Below, piece after piece: positions 43,960 through 56,086 of a DNA stretch of 64,000 bases (position 1 is the stretch's first letter; each line of letters begins with the position of its first letter). Below the pieces are notes generated by a model. That model ran no database searches. It saw only the letters and a program-made list of their open reading frames with translations, and was not told the origin of the DNA. This stretch comes from Archivesica marissinica (lineage: Eukaryota > Mollusca > Bivalvia > Venerida > Vesicomyidae): contig CM026400.1 of the NCBI GenBank assembly GCA_014843695.1, forward strand, positions 39,732,800 to 39,796,799, read 5' to 3'. The position numbers were made by a program, and so were the translations under genes.

Positions 43960-46735
43960 ATATATTATAGATGTAATATATTATAGTTGTTTCTGGTACT
44001 ATACATGGTACATAACGCAGTGCATGATGTAATATATTATAGTTGTTTCCGGTACATAGTATATAACGCAGTGCATGATGTGATATATTATAGTTTCTTC
44101 CGGTTCATAGTATATAACACAGTGCATGCTGTAATAGATTATAGTTGTTTCCGGTACATAGAATATAACGCATTGCATGCTGTAATATATTGTAGTTGTT
44201 TACGGTACGTAGTATATAACACAGTGCATGATGTAATATATTGTAGTTCCTTCCGGTTCATAGCATATAACATAGTGCATGATGTAATATATTGTAGTTG
44301 TTTCCGGTATTATGCACAGTATATAACACAGTGCATGATGTAATATAGTATAGTTGTTTCCGGTATTATGCACAGTATATAACACAGTGCATGATGTAAT
44401 ATATTGTAGTTGTTTACGGTACGTAGTATATAATACAGTGCATGATGTAATATATTATAGTTGTTTCCGGTATTATGCACAGTATATAACACAGTGCATG
44501 ATGTAATATATTGTAGTTGTTTACGGTACGTAGTATATAATACAGTGCATGATGTAATATATTGTAGTTCCTTCCGGTTCATAGCATATAACATAGTGCA
44601 TGATGTAATATATTATAGTTGTTTCCGGTATTATGCACAGTATATAACACAGTGCATGATGTAATATATTATAGTTGCTTCCGGTTCATATTATATAACA
44701 CAGTGCATGATGTAATATATTATAGTTGTTTCCGGTACTATACGTGGTATATAACGCATTGCATGATGTAATATATTATAGTTGGTTCCGGTACATAGTA
44801 TATAACACAGTGCATGATGTAATATATTATAGTTGCTTCCGGTACATAGAATATAACGCATTGCATGCTGTAATATATTGTAGTTGTTTACGGTACGTAG
44901 TATATAACACAGTGCATGATGTAATATATTGTAGTTCCTTCCGGTTCATAGCATATAACATAGTGCATGATGTAATATATTATAGTTGTTTCCGGTATTA
45001 TGCACAGTATATAACACAGTGCATGATGTAATATATTATAGTTGTTTCCGGTACATAGTATATAACGCAGTGCATGATGTAATATATTATAGTTGTTTCC
45101 GGTACATAGTATATAACGCAGTGCATGATGTAATATATTATAGTTGCTTCCGGTACATATTATATAACACAGTGCATGATGTAATATATTATAGTTGTTT
45201 CCGGTACTATACGTGGTATATAACGCATTGCATGATGTAATATATTATAGTTGCTTCCGGTACTATTCATGGTATATAACGCATTGCATGATGTAATATA
45301 TTATAGTTGGTTCCGGTACTATACATAGTATATAACACAGTGCATGATGTAATATATTATAGTTGTTTCCGGTACATAGTATATAACACAGTGCATGATG
45401 TAATATATTATAGTTGGTTCCGGTACATGGTATATAACACAGTGCATGATGTAATATATTATAGTTGTTTCCGGTACTATACATAGTATATAACACAGTG
45501 CATGATGTAATATATTATAGTTGTTTCCGGTACATAGTATATAACACAGTGCATGATGTAATATATTATAGTTGTTTCCGGTTCATAGTATATAACACAG
45601 TGCATGATGTAATATATTATAGTTGTTTACGGTACATGGTATATAACATAGTGCATGATGTAATATATTATAGTTGGTTCCGGTACTAGTATATAACACA
45701 GTGCATTATGTAATATATTGTAGTTCCTTCCGTGCATAGTATATAACACAGTGCATGATGTAATATATTATAGTTGCTTCCGGTACATGGTATATAACAT
45801 AGTGCATGATGTAATATAGTATAGTTGTTTCCGGTACTATACATGGTATATAACACAGTGCATGATGTAATATATTATAGTTGTTTCCGGTACTATACAT
45901 AGTATATAACGCAGTGCATGATGTAATATATTATAGTTGTTTCCGGTACTATACATAGTATATAACACAGTGCATGATGTAATATATTATAGTTGTTTCC
46001 GGTATTATACATAGTACATAGCGCATTGCATGATGTAATATATTATAATTGTTTCCGGTACTATACATGGTATATAACACAGTGCATGATGTAATATATT
46101 ATAATTGTTTCCGGTACTATGCATGGTATATAACACATTGCATGATGTAATATATTATAATTGCTTCCGGTACTATTCATGGTATATAACACAGTGCATG
46201 ATGTAATATATTATAGTTGTTTCCGGTACTATGCATGGTATATAACACAGTGCATGATGTAATATATTATAGTTGTTTCCGGTACTATTCATGGTATATA
46301 ACACATTGCATGATGTAATATATTATAATTGCTTCCGGTACTATTCATGGTATATAACACAGTGCATGATGTAATATATTATAGTTGCTTCCGGTATTAT
46401 ACATAGTATATAACACAGTGCATGATGTAATATATTATAGTTGTTTCCGGTATTATACATGGTATATAACACAGTGCATGATGTAATATATTATAGTTGC
46501 TTCCGGTACTATACATGGTATATAACACAGTGCATGATGTAATATATTATAGTTGTTTCCGGTACTATTCATGGTATATAACACAGTGCATGATGTAATA
46601 TATTATAGTTGTTTCCGGTACTATACATGGTATATAACACAGTGCATGATGTAATATATTATAGTTGTTTCCGGTACTATACATGGTATATAACACAGTG
46701 CATGATGTAATATATTATAGTTGTTTCCGGTACTA
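43960..46735. repeat. 51/57-bp minisatellite next to an acceptor, about 50 copies
   Basis: The unit is ATGATGTAATATATTATAGT then TGTTTCCGGTAC, (TATACAT)GGTATATAACACAGTGC. It continues after a SINE at 47003-47215. It starts about 15 bp from the acceptor of EGF 6. Confidence 0.97.
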
Positions 46736-46998
46736 GACGGATATGTAGTCCAGTGGTAACACGCTGGACTGGTAATCCAGTCTGACCCTAATAAAATTAA
46801 CAGTCTTTCAGATGGGACGTTAAACCGAGGTCTCGTGTCGGTGCTTTACACCGTGCACGTACAATAACCAGAAGAGATTCTTGAATGGGTCTCTGTCTGT
46901 ATCATGCACTATCCTCCAAAATCTAAAATAACTAATCTCCTCAGGAGGCGTCGCTCATATGGGCAACCGGTAGCGACGATAAATAAACGTAAACACAC
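46736..46998 (+). mobile_element. tRNA-derived SINE, family A, B-box deleted, inserted in the array
   Basis: ACGGATATGTAGTCCAGTGG through GCGACGATAAATAAACG. About 22 bases around the B box are missing (GGTAATCCAG runs into TCTGACCC), so this copy probably cannot be transcribed by Pol III. Confidence 0.93.
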
Positions 46999-47215
46999 AC
47001 ACAATAGATTATAGTTGATTCCGGTGCTATACACAGTATATAACACAGTGCATGATGTAATAGATTATAGTTGTTTCCGGTACACAGTATATAACGCATT
47101 GCATGATGTAATAGATTATAGTTGTTTCCGGTACACAGTATATAACACAGTGCATGATGTAATATATTATACTTGCTTCCAGTACTATACATAGCCCAGT
47201 GCATGATATTATAGT
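46999..47215. repeat. Continuation of the 51/57-bp minisatellite after the SINE
   Basis: ATAGATTATAGTTGTTTCCG then GTACACAGTATATAACACAG, four units, diverged at the end. Confidence 0.9.
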
Positions 47216-47221
47216 ATATAT

Positions 47222-47421
47222 ACTTGCAATCCAGGGGTCGCAGGTTCGATCCCCCGGGTTACCATACTATACTGGCTCATATAGTCTTTCGGATGAGACT
47301 TTAAGACCGAGGTCTCGTGTCGGTGCTGTGCAGATAAAATAACCAAATGAGACTCTAGAAGGAACTCTCTCACATGGGCAACCGGTAGCGACGATAGATA
47401 AATATAAATCACACACACATA
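47222..47421 (+). mobile_element. SINE related to family A, divergent subfamily
   Basis: GGGGTCGCAGGTTCGATCCC (B box), GGATGAGACTTTAAGACCGA and ACATGGGCAACCGGTAGCGA then CGATAGATAAATA. It shares the family A tail but differs in the body, and the A-box half is missing. Confidence 0.75.
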
Positions 47422-47589
47422 ATATAGTATGACTACTTCCGGTACGCATACATATATCACGTTGGATGATACAGGAATTAACTTGCCACCATGGTTCGCC
47501 GGCGGCGAGGGTAAATAAGCTCCATCATCATCATCATCATCGAACTATCTGACAGAAAAATACATTGCAAGTGCATAGGTGTTATCGTA

Positions 47590-48500
47590 CACATACATAT
47601 AGTATCTTGTACCGGATTCGTGGGCAGTGAATTCACCTATATGTAAATATAGTATCTTGGATCGGATTCCTAGGCAGTGAATTCACCTATATGTAAATAT
47701 AGTATCTTGGGCCGGATTCGTGGGCAGTGAATTCAACTATATGTAAATATAGTATATTGGGCCGGATTCCTAGGCAGTGAATTCACCTATATGTAAATAT
47801 AGTATATTGGGCAGGATTCGTGGGCAGTGAATTCAACTATATGTAAATATAGTATATTGGGCCGGATTCGTGGGCAGTGAATTCACCTATATGTAAATAT
47901 AGCATCTTGGACCGGATTCATAGGCAGTGAATTCACCTATATGTAAATATAGCATCTTGGACCGGATTCATAGGCAGTGAATTCACCTATATGTAAATAT
48001 AGTATCTTGGGCCGGATTCGTGGTCAGTGAATTCACCTGTATGTAAATATAGCATCTTGGACCGGATTCATAGGCAGTGAATTCACCTGTATGTAAATAT
48101 AGTATCTTGGGCCGGATTCGTGGTCAGTGAATTCACCTATGTGTGTAAATATAGTATATTGGGCCGGATTCGTGGGCAGTGAATTCACATATATTTAAAT
48201 ATAGTATCTTGTACCGGATTCGTGGGCAGTGAATTCACCTATATGTAAATATAGTATATTGGGCCGGATTCGTGGGCAGTGAATTCACATATATGTAAAT
48301 ATAGTATCTTGTACCGGATTCGTTGGCAGTGAATTCACATATATGTAAATATAGTATCTTGGGCCGGATTCGTGGGCAGGAATTCACATATATGTAAATA
48401 TAGTATCTTGTACCGGATTCGTTGGCAGTGAATTCACATATATGTAAATATAGTATCTTGGACCGGATTCACCTATGTGTGTAAATATAGTATATTTGAC
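47590..48500. repeat. 50-bp minisatellite ending at a splice donor, about 18 copies
   Basis: The unit (plus) is ATAGTATCTTGGACCGGATT then CGTGGGCAGTGAATTCACCT, ATATGTAAAT. On the minus strand the unit GTGAATTCACTGCCCACGAA, TCCGGTCC... aligns with the first bases of the intron after exon 48657-48535 (GTAAGCCAATTCAATTCAGT, ACCTTACGGATTC). Confidence 0.95.
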
Positions 48501-48534
48501 TGAATCCGTAAGGTACTGAATTGAATTGGCTTAC

Positions 48535-48657
48535 TAATACATGTTTTTGCATCGGTATCAAGAATAAATCCTGCATTGCAGCCACATTCAAACGAACCGT
48601 CACTGTTGCTACAGGTCTGTGTACACCCGGAAGTTGACTGAATACATTCATCTATAT
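48535..48657 (-). CDS. Calcium-binding EGF domain exon (EGF 5)
   Basis: The acceptor is TATTTTCAAAG, which is weak, and the donor ATTA|GTAAGC; 123 bp, phase 1-1. It reads IDECIQSTSGCTQTCSNSDG then SFECGCNAGFILDTDAKTCI. Six cysteines, calcium start D-I-D-E-C, and Asx-hydroxylation pattern C-S-N-x4-F-x-C-x-C. The array at 47590-48500 begins in its downstream intron within about 35 bp of the donor. Confidence 0.92.
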
Positions 48658-48774
48658 CTTTGAAAATATACATAAGTTTTAATAAATTAGATAAGATCTG
48701 ATGCGACACTTAGAAACATCGTTGTAAAGAGACAAGCCATAAACACGGTAATTACACTGGTGAATAATTCACGA

Positions 48775-49435
48775 AATTGAAATTGTGAATTCGTTAACTA
48801 CACAATTTGAAAACTGTGAATTCGTGAAATCATGAAGTTGAAATCGCGAATTAATTCGTGCAGTTGAAATAGTGAAATATCGTGAATGCATATGTATATT
48901 ATACAAATTTATTTTAGCTCGATTGCGAAACAAACTTTTATAACTTATATTAATCACTCTCGAGACCTCATTCCTGATGGAATGCATCGCCACGAGGAGA
49001 GAGAAGAGGCATCGTGGAATTTAGGTGCCTTGCCTAATCGTAACGGCTCCAGCGGGACTCGAACTCCGGGCCTTTCGCACATGAAGCGAACGCGCTGCCA
49101 CTGAGCTATCACGACTTCCACTTGAATGCATAAAGTTGATGTAGTTCATTTGTGAAGTTGCAATCATGAATTCGGGAAGTTGAAATCGTGTAGTTGAAAT
49201 CGTGTAGATGAAATCGTGTAGTTGAGATCGTGTAGTTGAGATCGTGTAGTTGAAATCGTGTAGATGAAATCGTGAAGTTGAGATCGTGTAGTTGAAATCG
49301 TGTACATGAAATCGTGTAGTTGAAATCGTGAAGTTGAAATCGCGTAGACGAAATCATGAAATTGAAATCGTGAAGATGAAATCGTGAATTGTGAAGTTGA
49401 AATCGTGTAGTTGAAATCGTGTAGATCAAATAGCG
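48775..49435. repeat. 14-bp tandem repeat split by a SINE
   Basis: GTTGAAATCGTGTA/GATGAAATCGTGTA units at 49165-49435, with degenerate copies at 48775-48890. A family B SINE (48909-49117) lies between them. Confidence 0.88.
48909..49117 (-). mobile_element. tRNA-derived SINE, family B, full length
   Basis: TTTTAGCTCGATTGCGAAAC (3' end), TTAATCACTCTCGAGACCTC, GCACGGGACTCGAACTCCGG-like B-box region and GCGCTGCCACTGAGCTATC (A-box side), on the minus strand. Confidence 0.92.
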
Positions 49436-50194
49436 AAATTAGTTTAAGCATATGTATTCCACTATATACATTCACTAAACAATACATGTACATACAATCA
49501 AAGAATAGGAAAGGATTAAAACGGAAGCAGAGCTTATTTAAAGTGTGACTTCACAAAGTTGATATTGTAAATATGTGCAGTTGAAATCGTGAATTCATGA
49601 AGTTGCACAATTATTTGAACTATTTATAGTCTTTATTTTGCCGAACATACCAACCGTTAACCGACTTTAAGTTAGATCTTTTAATAGGTCATTATGAATG
49701 ATTCGTAGCTCTATCACGCTCAATAAATATTACAAAATTATCCAATGAAAATACTTTATATGTATTACGGGTAACCCCCGACGAAGCCCAATTTCTTTCA
49801 TGCATAGCGTTTTATGTAACGATCTTTACCAACTAAATATATACTCACACGAAAAAGAAAATGTGCTCTTTGTTAGAGGGGAAATTATATACTTATATTC
49901 ATACGTAAAACAGTGTTCTGATAATTATCAAATTTCAATTAAAAGCACAACATCGTGCAGCCAATAGATGTTTGCACATTTTGATACTAAATTTGCTTAT
50001 TTATTGCTTCTACATATAAGTATAAAAGTGTCCCTCTTACAAAGTGCACACTTTCTTTTTCGTGTGAGTATACATTACACATTTATCTAAATTCATATAT
50101 CTAATAAAACTAGCTAATGTTTAATACGGGGAACCACCGATCACACCCACATTGATTGCTGATATAATAAAACCGAACAGTTAATTATGCCTAC
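49436..50194. other. Intron, nothing recognised
   Basis: AT-rich. A TAATACGGG(T/G)AACC motif occurs at 49765 and 50122, with TTTCTTTTTCGTGTGAGTAT (50052) inverted against ATACTCACACGAAAAAGAAA (49840): a 20-base inverted repeat about 190 bp apart, probably the ends of a small MITE (about 49760-50140). Confidence 0.5.
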
Positions 50195-50326
50195 CGATGC
50201 AGCCGGATGCGTTTGAATTGCCGGCAGTCAGTTGGTAACCCGGGTAGCAGTCACACGTATACCATCCATCTTCATTGATACATATCTGATCACAGTTTCC
50301 GTTGCTAACCGCACATTCGTCTATAT
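50195..50326 (-). CDS. Calcium-binding EGF domain exon (EGF 4)
   Basis: The acceptor is TTTTTTACAATGTAG and the donor ATCG|GTAGGC; 132 bp, phase 1-1. It reads IDECAVSNGNCDQICINEDG then WYTCDCYPGYQLTAGNSNAS and GCI. Six cysteines, the calcium start D-I-D-E-C, and Asx-hydroxylation pattern C-I-N-x4-Y-x-C-x-C. The last loop is three residues longer than in its neighbours (AGNSNASG), which adds a possible N-glycosylation site. Confidence 0.92.
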
Positions 50327-50791
50327 CTACATTGTAAAAAATGTACAAAACGCTGTTTAAAGTAATACCTTTTCCCCATTCCGGAGCTGCGTTGTGCCGC
50401 GTCATCGTATCGCAATTGATCAAAACAAATGTATTAATGCATTAAAATGCATACAACCAAAGCAACGGCGTCTGGATAACGCCCAGCGTAATCCAAAGCT
50501 AATGTAATACATTCATTCTTTGCTTAGTTGTTCTTGTATGTTATAATCGTTTCTTGCTTGAATGCATCAATCACCAACACAATTCATTTGTCTAAGTGAG
50601 ACAATATATTATAGCGCATTTGGGCATTGTGAACCATTCCATACCGACCCATAAAGGATTCTGTTTAGCTAGGGGTCTTCGTGGCCTAGTACAGCCGTCC
50701 AGTGGTTTCTTCAAGTGGTCTGTCCCCTAGTGGGTTGTAAGTTGTCCAAACTAATACCTTCCATACGGTAACACAGTGGTAACGTTTACAA
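50327..50791. other. Intron, nothing recognised
   Basis: Unique intron sequence; no repeat or exon identified. Confidence 0.5.
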
Positions 50792-50981
50792 GTACAGTCA
50801 AACCTGTCTTAAGCAGCCAGCCAAGGGAGTGAAAGAAAGTGGCTGCTTAGCACAGGTGACTGCTTAATACAGGTCAAATGTATACGATATGTAAATCAAC
50901 ATATTTGGAATCTTGAAACTGGCTGCTTAATACACGTTGGCTGCTTAATGGAAATGACCACTAACACAGGTATGACTGTAC
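50792..50981. mobile_element. MITE family M2, intact ends
   Basis: The inverted ends GTACAGTCAAACCTGT and ACAGGTATGACTGTAC (16 bases, one mismatch) enclose 190 bp with repeated TGGCTGCTTA motifs. Related pieces lie at 18838-18922 and 20112-20232. Confidence 0.85.
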
Positions 50982-51231
50982 ACTTTTTCAGCATCACGGA
51001 AAGGCTGTGTTTTGGAGAAAACCTTTGTTTGAGGTGGTGGGGTATTTCTGTGCATGTTTCAAACATCTGTGCTTGTATAGAAGTACGCTTTCCTTGTTGT
51101 CAATCAACACATGTAGTGGAAATAAATAGTCCGGATATAGTCGCATTTCACGCCACGTATCAATGGAGGTAAATTGACTGATGAGTGTCCATTCCATAGG
51201 AAATATTGGTTAAACATATTTTATTTATCAA

Positions 51232-54200
51232 GATAAACATGACATATAACCTCTGTATATATAACATCTGTACATATAACATCTGTACATATAACATCTG
51301 TACATATAACATCTGTATATATAACATCTGTACATATAACATCTGTACATATAACATCTGTACATATAGCATCTGTAGATATAACATCTGTAGATATACC
51401 ATCTGTGCATATAACATCTGTACATATAACATACATACAATACAACTATCAAGATAAACATGACATATAACATATGTACATATAACATCTGTACATATAA
51501 CATACATACAATACAACTATCAAGATAAACATGACATATAACATCTGTACATATAACATATGTACATATAACATACATACAATACAACTATCAAGATAAA
51601 CATGACATATAACATCTGTACATATAACATCTGTACATATAGCATCTGTACATATAACATCTGTACATATAACATATGTACATATAGCATGCATACAATA
51701 CAACTATCAAGATAAACATGACATATAACATCTGTACATATAACATCTGTATATATAACATATGTACATATAACATCTGTACACATACCATCTGTACATA
51801 TAACATCTGTACATATAACATACATACAATAAAACTATCAAGATAAACATGACATATAACATTTGTACATATAACATCTGTACATATAACATACATACAA
51901 TACAACTATCAAGATACACATGACATATGACATCTGTACATATAACATCTGTACATATAGCTTACATACAATAAAACTATCAAGATAAACATGACATATA
52001 ACATCTGTACATATAACATATGTACATATAGCTTACATACAATACAACTATCAAGATAAACATGACATATAACATCTGTACATATAACATATGTACATAT
52101 AACATCCATACTTTACAATTATCAAGATAAACATGACATATGTACATATAACATCTGTACATATAGCATCTGTACATATAACATATGTACATATAACATC
52201 TGTACATATAACATACATACAATACAACTATCAAGATAAACATGACATATAACATATGTACATATAACATCCATACAATACAACTATCAAGATAAACATG
52301 ACACATAACATATGTACATATAACATCCATACAATACAACTATCAAGATAAACATGACACATAACATATGTACATATAACATCCATACAATACAACTATC
52401 AAGATAAACATGACATATAACATATGTACATATAACATCTGTACATATAACATACATACAATACAACTATCAAGATAAACATGACATATAACATATGTAC
52501 ATATAACATCTGTACATATAACATACATACAATACAACTATCAAGATAAACATGACATATAACATCTGTACATATAACATACATACAATACAACTATCAA
52601 GATAAACATGACATATAGCATATGTACATATAACATCCATACTTTACACCTATCAAGATAAACATGACATATAACATATGTACACATAACATCTGTACAT
52701 ATAACATACATGCAATACAACTATCAAAATAAACATGACATATAACATATGTGCATATAACATCTGTACATATAACATCTGTACATATAACATACATACA
52801 ATACAACTATCAAGATAAACATGACATATAACATCTGTACCTATAACATCTGTACATATAGCATCCATACAATACAACTATCAAGATAAACATGACATAT
52901 AACATCTGTACATATAACATCTGTACATATAACATACATACAATACAACTATCAAGATAAACACGACATATGACATATGTACATATAACATATGTACATA
53001 TAACATCGGTACATATAACATACATACAATACAACTATCAAGATAAACATGACAAATAACATATGTACATATAACATCCACACAATACAACTATCAAGAT
53101 AAACATGACACATACCATATGTACATATAACATCTGTACATATAACATCTGTACATATAACATCTGTACATATAACATCTGTACATCATATAACATATGT
53201 ACATATAACATTTGTACATATAACATCTGTACATATAACATCCATACAATACAACTATCAAGATAAACATGAAATATACCATCTGTACATATAACATATG
53301 TACATATAGCATACATACAATACAACTATCAATATAAACATGACATATAACATATGTACATATAACACCTGTACATATAACATATGTACATATAACATAC
53401 ATACAATACAACTATCAAGATAAACATGACATATAACATCTGTACATATAACATCTGTACATTTAACATCCATACAATACAACTATCAAGATAAACATGA
53501 CATATAACATCTGTACATATAACATCTGTACATATAACATACATACAATACAACTATCAAGATAAGCATGACATATAACATATGTACATATAACATATGT
53601 ACATATAACATCTGTACACATAACATCTGTACATATAACATACATACAATACAACTATCAGGATAAACATGACATATAACATCTGTACATATAACATATG
53701 TACATTTAACATATGTACATATAACATATGTACATATAACATCTGTACATATAACATATGTACATATAACATATGTACATATAACACCTGTACATATAAC
53801 ATCTGTACATATAACATACATACAATACAACTATCAGATAAACATGACATATAACATCTGTGCATATAACATAAAATTATGTACATATAACATACATACA
53901 ATACAACTATCAAGATAAACATGACATATAACATCTGTACATATAACATCTGTACATATAACATACATACAATACAACTATCAAGATAAACATGACATAT
54001 GACATATGTACATATAACATATGTACATATAACATCTGTACATATAACATACATACAATACAACTATCAAGATAAACATGACATATAACATCTGTACATA
54101 TAACATCCACACAATACAACTATCAAGATAAACATGACATATAACATATGTACATATAACATACATACAATACAACTATCAAGATAAACATGACATATAA

Positions 54201-54462
54201 CATATGTACATATAACATCCACACAATACAACTATCAAGATAAACATGACATATAACATATGTACATATAACATCTGTACATATAACATCCACACAATAC
54301 AACTATCAAGATAAACATGACATATAACATATGTACATATAACATATGTACATATAACATCCATACAATACAACTATCAAGATAAACATGACATATAACA
54401 TCTGTTCATATAACATCTGTACATATAACATCCATACCATACAACTATCAAGACAAGTGGAT
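51232..54462. repeat. Composite minisatellite: 15-bp units plus a 41-bp unit
   Basis: ACATCTGTACATATA (15 bp, also ACATATGTACATATA) repeats 1-9 times between copies of a 41-bp spacer (ACATACATACAATACAACTA, TCAAGATAAACATGACATATA). This gives a ladder of 56, 71 and 86 bp and longer over 3.2 kb. No coding content. Confidence 0.97.
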
Positions 54463-54479
54463 TGATTAGGAAATATTGA

Positions 54480-54610
54480 CACCTGTATTGCATTTCCTTC
54501 GATGAACACATGTGTCCTGATTGTATACAATTTCGTATGAGTGTTCATAGCTAATGATATGCAGCTGGCATGTGCACTCGAAGATACGGGCATGCGCATT
54601 GGCAGTGTTA
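54480..54610. repeat. Dispersed repeat shared with 32630-32830
   Basis: TTCCTTCGATGAACACATGT and ATATGCAGCTGGCATGTGCA, CTCGAAGATACGGGCATGCG. Confidence 0.65.
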
Positions 54611-54721
54611 GGCAGCGTTGGTCGCGATAAAAGGCGTGCCTTATAGTGTACGCTGTTTCGCAGGGACCATGCTATTTGTTCTCTTTATCGTTCCAATTTT
54701 AGTATATGTACTGCCGTTTCG

Positions 54722-55013
54722 CAGACGGATCTGTAGTACAGTGGGTAACACGCTGGACTGGTAATCCAGGTATCGCAGATTCGATCCACCGTCTAACCCT
54801 TCTAAAATTAATAGTCTTTCAGGTGGGACTTTTAAACCGAGGTCTCGTGTCGGTGCTTTACATCGTGCACGTAAACGAAACAGAGGAGATTCTGGAATGG
54901 GCCTCTGTCTGTATCATTGTACTATCCTCCAATACTCTAAAATGATTAATCTCTTCAGGAGGCGTCGCTCATATGGGCAACCGGTAGAGACGATAAATAA
55001 ACGTAAAACACAC
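54722..55013 (+). mobile_element. tRNA-derived SINE, family A, touching a splice donor
   Basis: ACGGATCTGTAGTACAGTGG through AGACGATAAATAAACG and an A/C tail. The last tail base is within about 6 bp of the donor of exon 55142-55020 (minus strand), so the SINE, antisense to the gene, forms the start of that intron. Confidence 0.92.
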
Positions 55014-55019
55014 ACTCAC

Positions 55020-55142
55020 CTAGACACCTGTAACCATCAGTACTGAGTATATACCCTGCTTCACAGGAACAGCTGTACGTTCCCGGGGAGTTGTTGCAGT
55101 ATGCCTCACATACAGCGGAACCATCCGTACATTCGTCAATAT
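55020..55142 (-). CDS. Calcium-binding EGF domain exon (EGF 3)
   Basis: The acceptor is TTATTTCAG and the donor CTAG|GTGAGT; 123 bp, phase 1-1. It reads IDECTDGSAVCEAYCNNSPG then TYSCSCEAGYILSTDGYRCL. Six cysteines, the calcium start D-I-D-E-C, Asx-hydroxylation pattern C-N-N-x4-Y-x-C-x-C, and NNS as a possible glycosylation site. The downstream intron begins directly with an antisense SINE. Confidence 0.92.
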   Translation of the reverse strand: MLTNVRMVPLYVRHTATTPRERTAVPVKQGIYSVLMVTGV

Positions 55143-55621
55143 CTGAAATAAATATGAAGGGACAGCTTCCCATTGGCACGACGTATATATCTTCTTAAAA
55201 TAAACGTACATTCTCATTTCATACCCTTATTCCGCCAGTACGTATAACATAGCATAGTGTGTATTTCGGATCGACATTGTCGTGGTTATTTACAGTGCTT
55301 ATACTAGAGGATATAGAAAACGCTTTGGATAAGTGTGTTTTACATGAAAAACGATAACGATATAAATACATAGTTTTAAACATTTTGGAATATTTTTAGT
55401 TGTTCAGTTTGTGTTTTGTAATAAATATGTGATATATCTTTGATGGAGTCCTTCGTAATTCGTTTTCATGTAATAATAATCATATAATGTAGGTGTGCGT
55501 TTTCTATGTCCTCGAACTCGAACAGTAGAATGTATTGACGTCTGGCAGCAGTGTTTCACATTCTTAATTTATTAAATACTACAGTGAAATGTCGAGATAC
55601 GTTCTGAATTACAACAGCTAC

Positions 55622-55744
55622 CTTCGCACGATTTCCCATCAACACCCAGCACAAAACCCATATTACAGGAACATGTGTAGGAGCCCACGATGTTGGTACA
55701 CCCATGCGCACAACCGGAAGTACCAATACTGCACTCATTGATAT
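55622..55744 (-). CDS. Calcium-binding EGF domain exon (EGF 2)
   Basis: The acceptor is GTCTTTTCAG and the donor GAAG|GTAGCT; 123 bp, phase 1-1. It reads INECSIGTSGCAHGCTNIVG then SYTCSCNMGFVLGVDGKSCE. Six cysteines, calcium start D-I-N-E-C, and Asx-hydroxylation pattern C-T-N-x4-Y-x-C-x-C. Introns on both sides are short (0.3-0.5 kb) compared with the rest of the gene and free of arrays. Confidence 0.92.
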
Positions 55745-56086
55745 CTGAAAAGACAAACTGACGAGTGGTACAACTATTTGACATTTTATATTTAAATGCA
55801 AAAGGTAATTTCAGACGTGCTCAATGGTTAGTATTACGATGTTGACATTTGTTCGCCAATAATTGTGATAATTCAACATTCTCATTATAAATATGCACAG
55901 TTCAAAGATGGCGGTGGCTCAATGATAAAGTTATTTGGTTAAATGAAATAGATTAGTTTAAACAGTATTTATTTCTTTGAATAAACAGAATCAAGTATAC
56001 ATATTATGTACATACATGTAGGATTGAGGAGAAAGCAATCTGCTTGTATGGTTACCTCATTCCTATTGGTAAATGAAATAGATTAC

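Noticed and set aside
43987..47204. ORFs rich in Tyr-Asn-Ile-Leu-His in the 51/57-bp array
   Set aside because: Product of the repeat period; they occur on both strands with no splice or start context.
51160..54600. Dozens of Cys/Tyr/Met-rich ORFs at 51-54.5 kb
   Set aside because: They are translations of the 15/41-bp minisatellite, overlapping in two or three frames.
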